Source: Acidobacteriota bacterium | GTDB taxonomy: Bacteria; Acidobacteriota; Vicinamibacteria; Vicinamibacterales; UBA2999 | NCBI GenBank assembly: GCA_020851325.1 | Contig: JADZCY010000175.1 | Location: forward strand, 1-59,576 | Length of the DNA stretch: 59,576 nt | Direction: 5' to 3' | Shown: positions 59,519 through 59,576 of the stretch, piece after piece | Layout: each line of letters opens with the position of its first letter | How positions within the stretch are numbered: the first letter of the stretch is position 1 | Notes under the pieces: generated by a model | What the model saw: only the letters and a program-made list of their open reading frames with translations | Database searches by the model: none | What the model was told of the DNA's origin: nothing | Program-made: the position numbers and the translations under genes

Positions 59519-59576
59519 GGGTGCTACACGATGGTGCTACACGAGGGTGCTACACGAAGGTGCTACACGAAGGTGC
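59519..59576. repeat. GGTGCTACACGA array (reaches window end)
   Basis: Four 15-bp-type units and part of a fifth, a variant of the 53638-53760 family. It continues out of the window. Confidence 0.85.

Overview
The window is 59.6 kb of very GC-rich bacterial DNA, almost fully coding, with about 45 credible genes. The gene content suggests an Acidobacteriota genome, most likely class Vicinamibacteria. The evidence is an M56 peptidase fused to carboxypeptidase-regulatory and TonB C-terminal domains, Oar-like TonB receptors carrying carboxypeptidase-regulatory domains, a PadR regulator beside a short permease-type N-terminus protein, secreted LVIVD-repeat proteins, and Tat-exported small proteins. 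This taxonomic call is inference; no rRNA or marker gene is present. I see no tRNA, rRNA or CRISPR array.

Layout. 1-4.7 kb: end of a BlaR1-like sensor peptidase, then an unknown protein coupled to a LigC-type DNA ligase, facing a separate LigD-type polymerase gene. 5-13.5 kb: M14 carboxypeptidase, small proteins, a TcyP-like symporter, a ferritin-like protein, an NHL propeller protein and a glycosyltransferase. 13.7-19.9 kb: TonB receptor and an MFS / aldo-keto reductase / MFS gene set. 20-28 kb: a tightly coupled three-gene operon of a hydrolase-caspase fusion, a membrane patatin with a GNAT-like tail, and a malate synthase; this is the most unusual system here. 28-34.8 kb: a triple-domain glycosyltransferase, a membrane protein, a 5'-3' exonuclease and pantothenate kinase. 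34.9-40.4 kb: two Tat-exported DsrE-like proteins, then a cbb3-type oxidase operon (ccoN, a fused ccoO/ccoP, a ccoQ-like gene) ending with a TsdA-like dihaem cytochrome. This reads as a periplasmic sulfur-oxidising respiratory unit. 40.5-53.6 kb: two paralogous LVIVD proteins (one coupled to a DUF305 lipoprotein), an ACT-domain protein, an Oar-like receptor, a DUF1028 protein, an HMA chaperone with an NCS1 permease, and a GT1 glycosyltransferase. 53.9-55.9 kb: a PadR operon with a well-defined promoter/operator, then a Phd/ParE toxin-antitoxin pair. 55.9-59.4 kb: napDAB nitrate reductase behind an FNR/NnrR-type dyad. The cell can therefore probably respire oxygen at high affinity and reduce nitrate.

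Intergenic DNA is the second unusual theme. Nearly every gap longer than 100 bp holds low-complexity repeats. Several are built as a repeat arm, a palindromic hinge and a complementary arm. Others are G-quadruplex-capable GGGAG arrays. There are also REP-like triplets at two loci and a double-hairpin element at two loci. Several genes start 6-9 nt after a -10-like hexamer, suggesting leaderless transcripts, and two genes seem to start with CTG.
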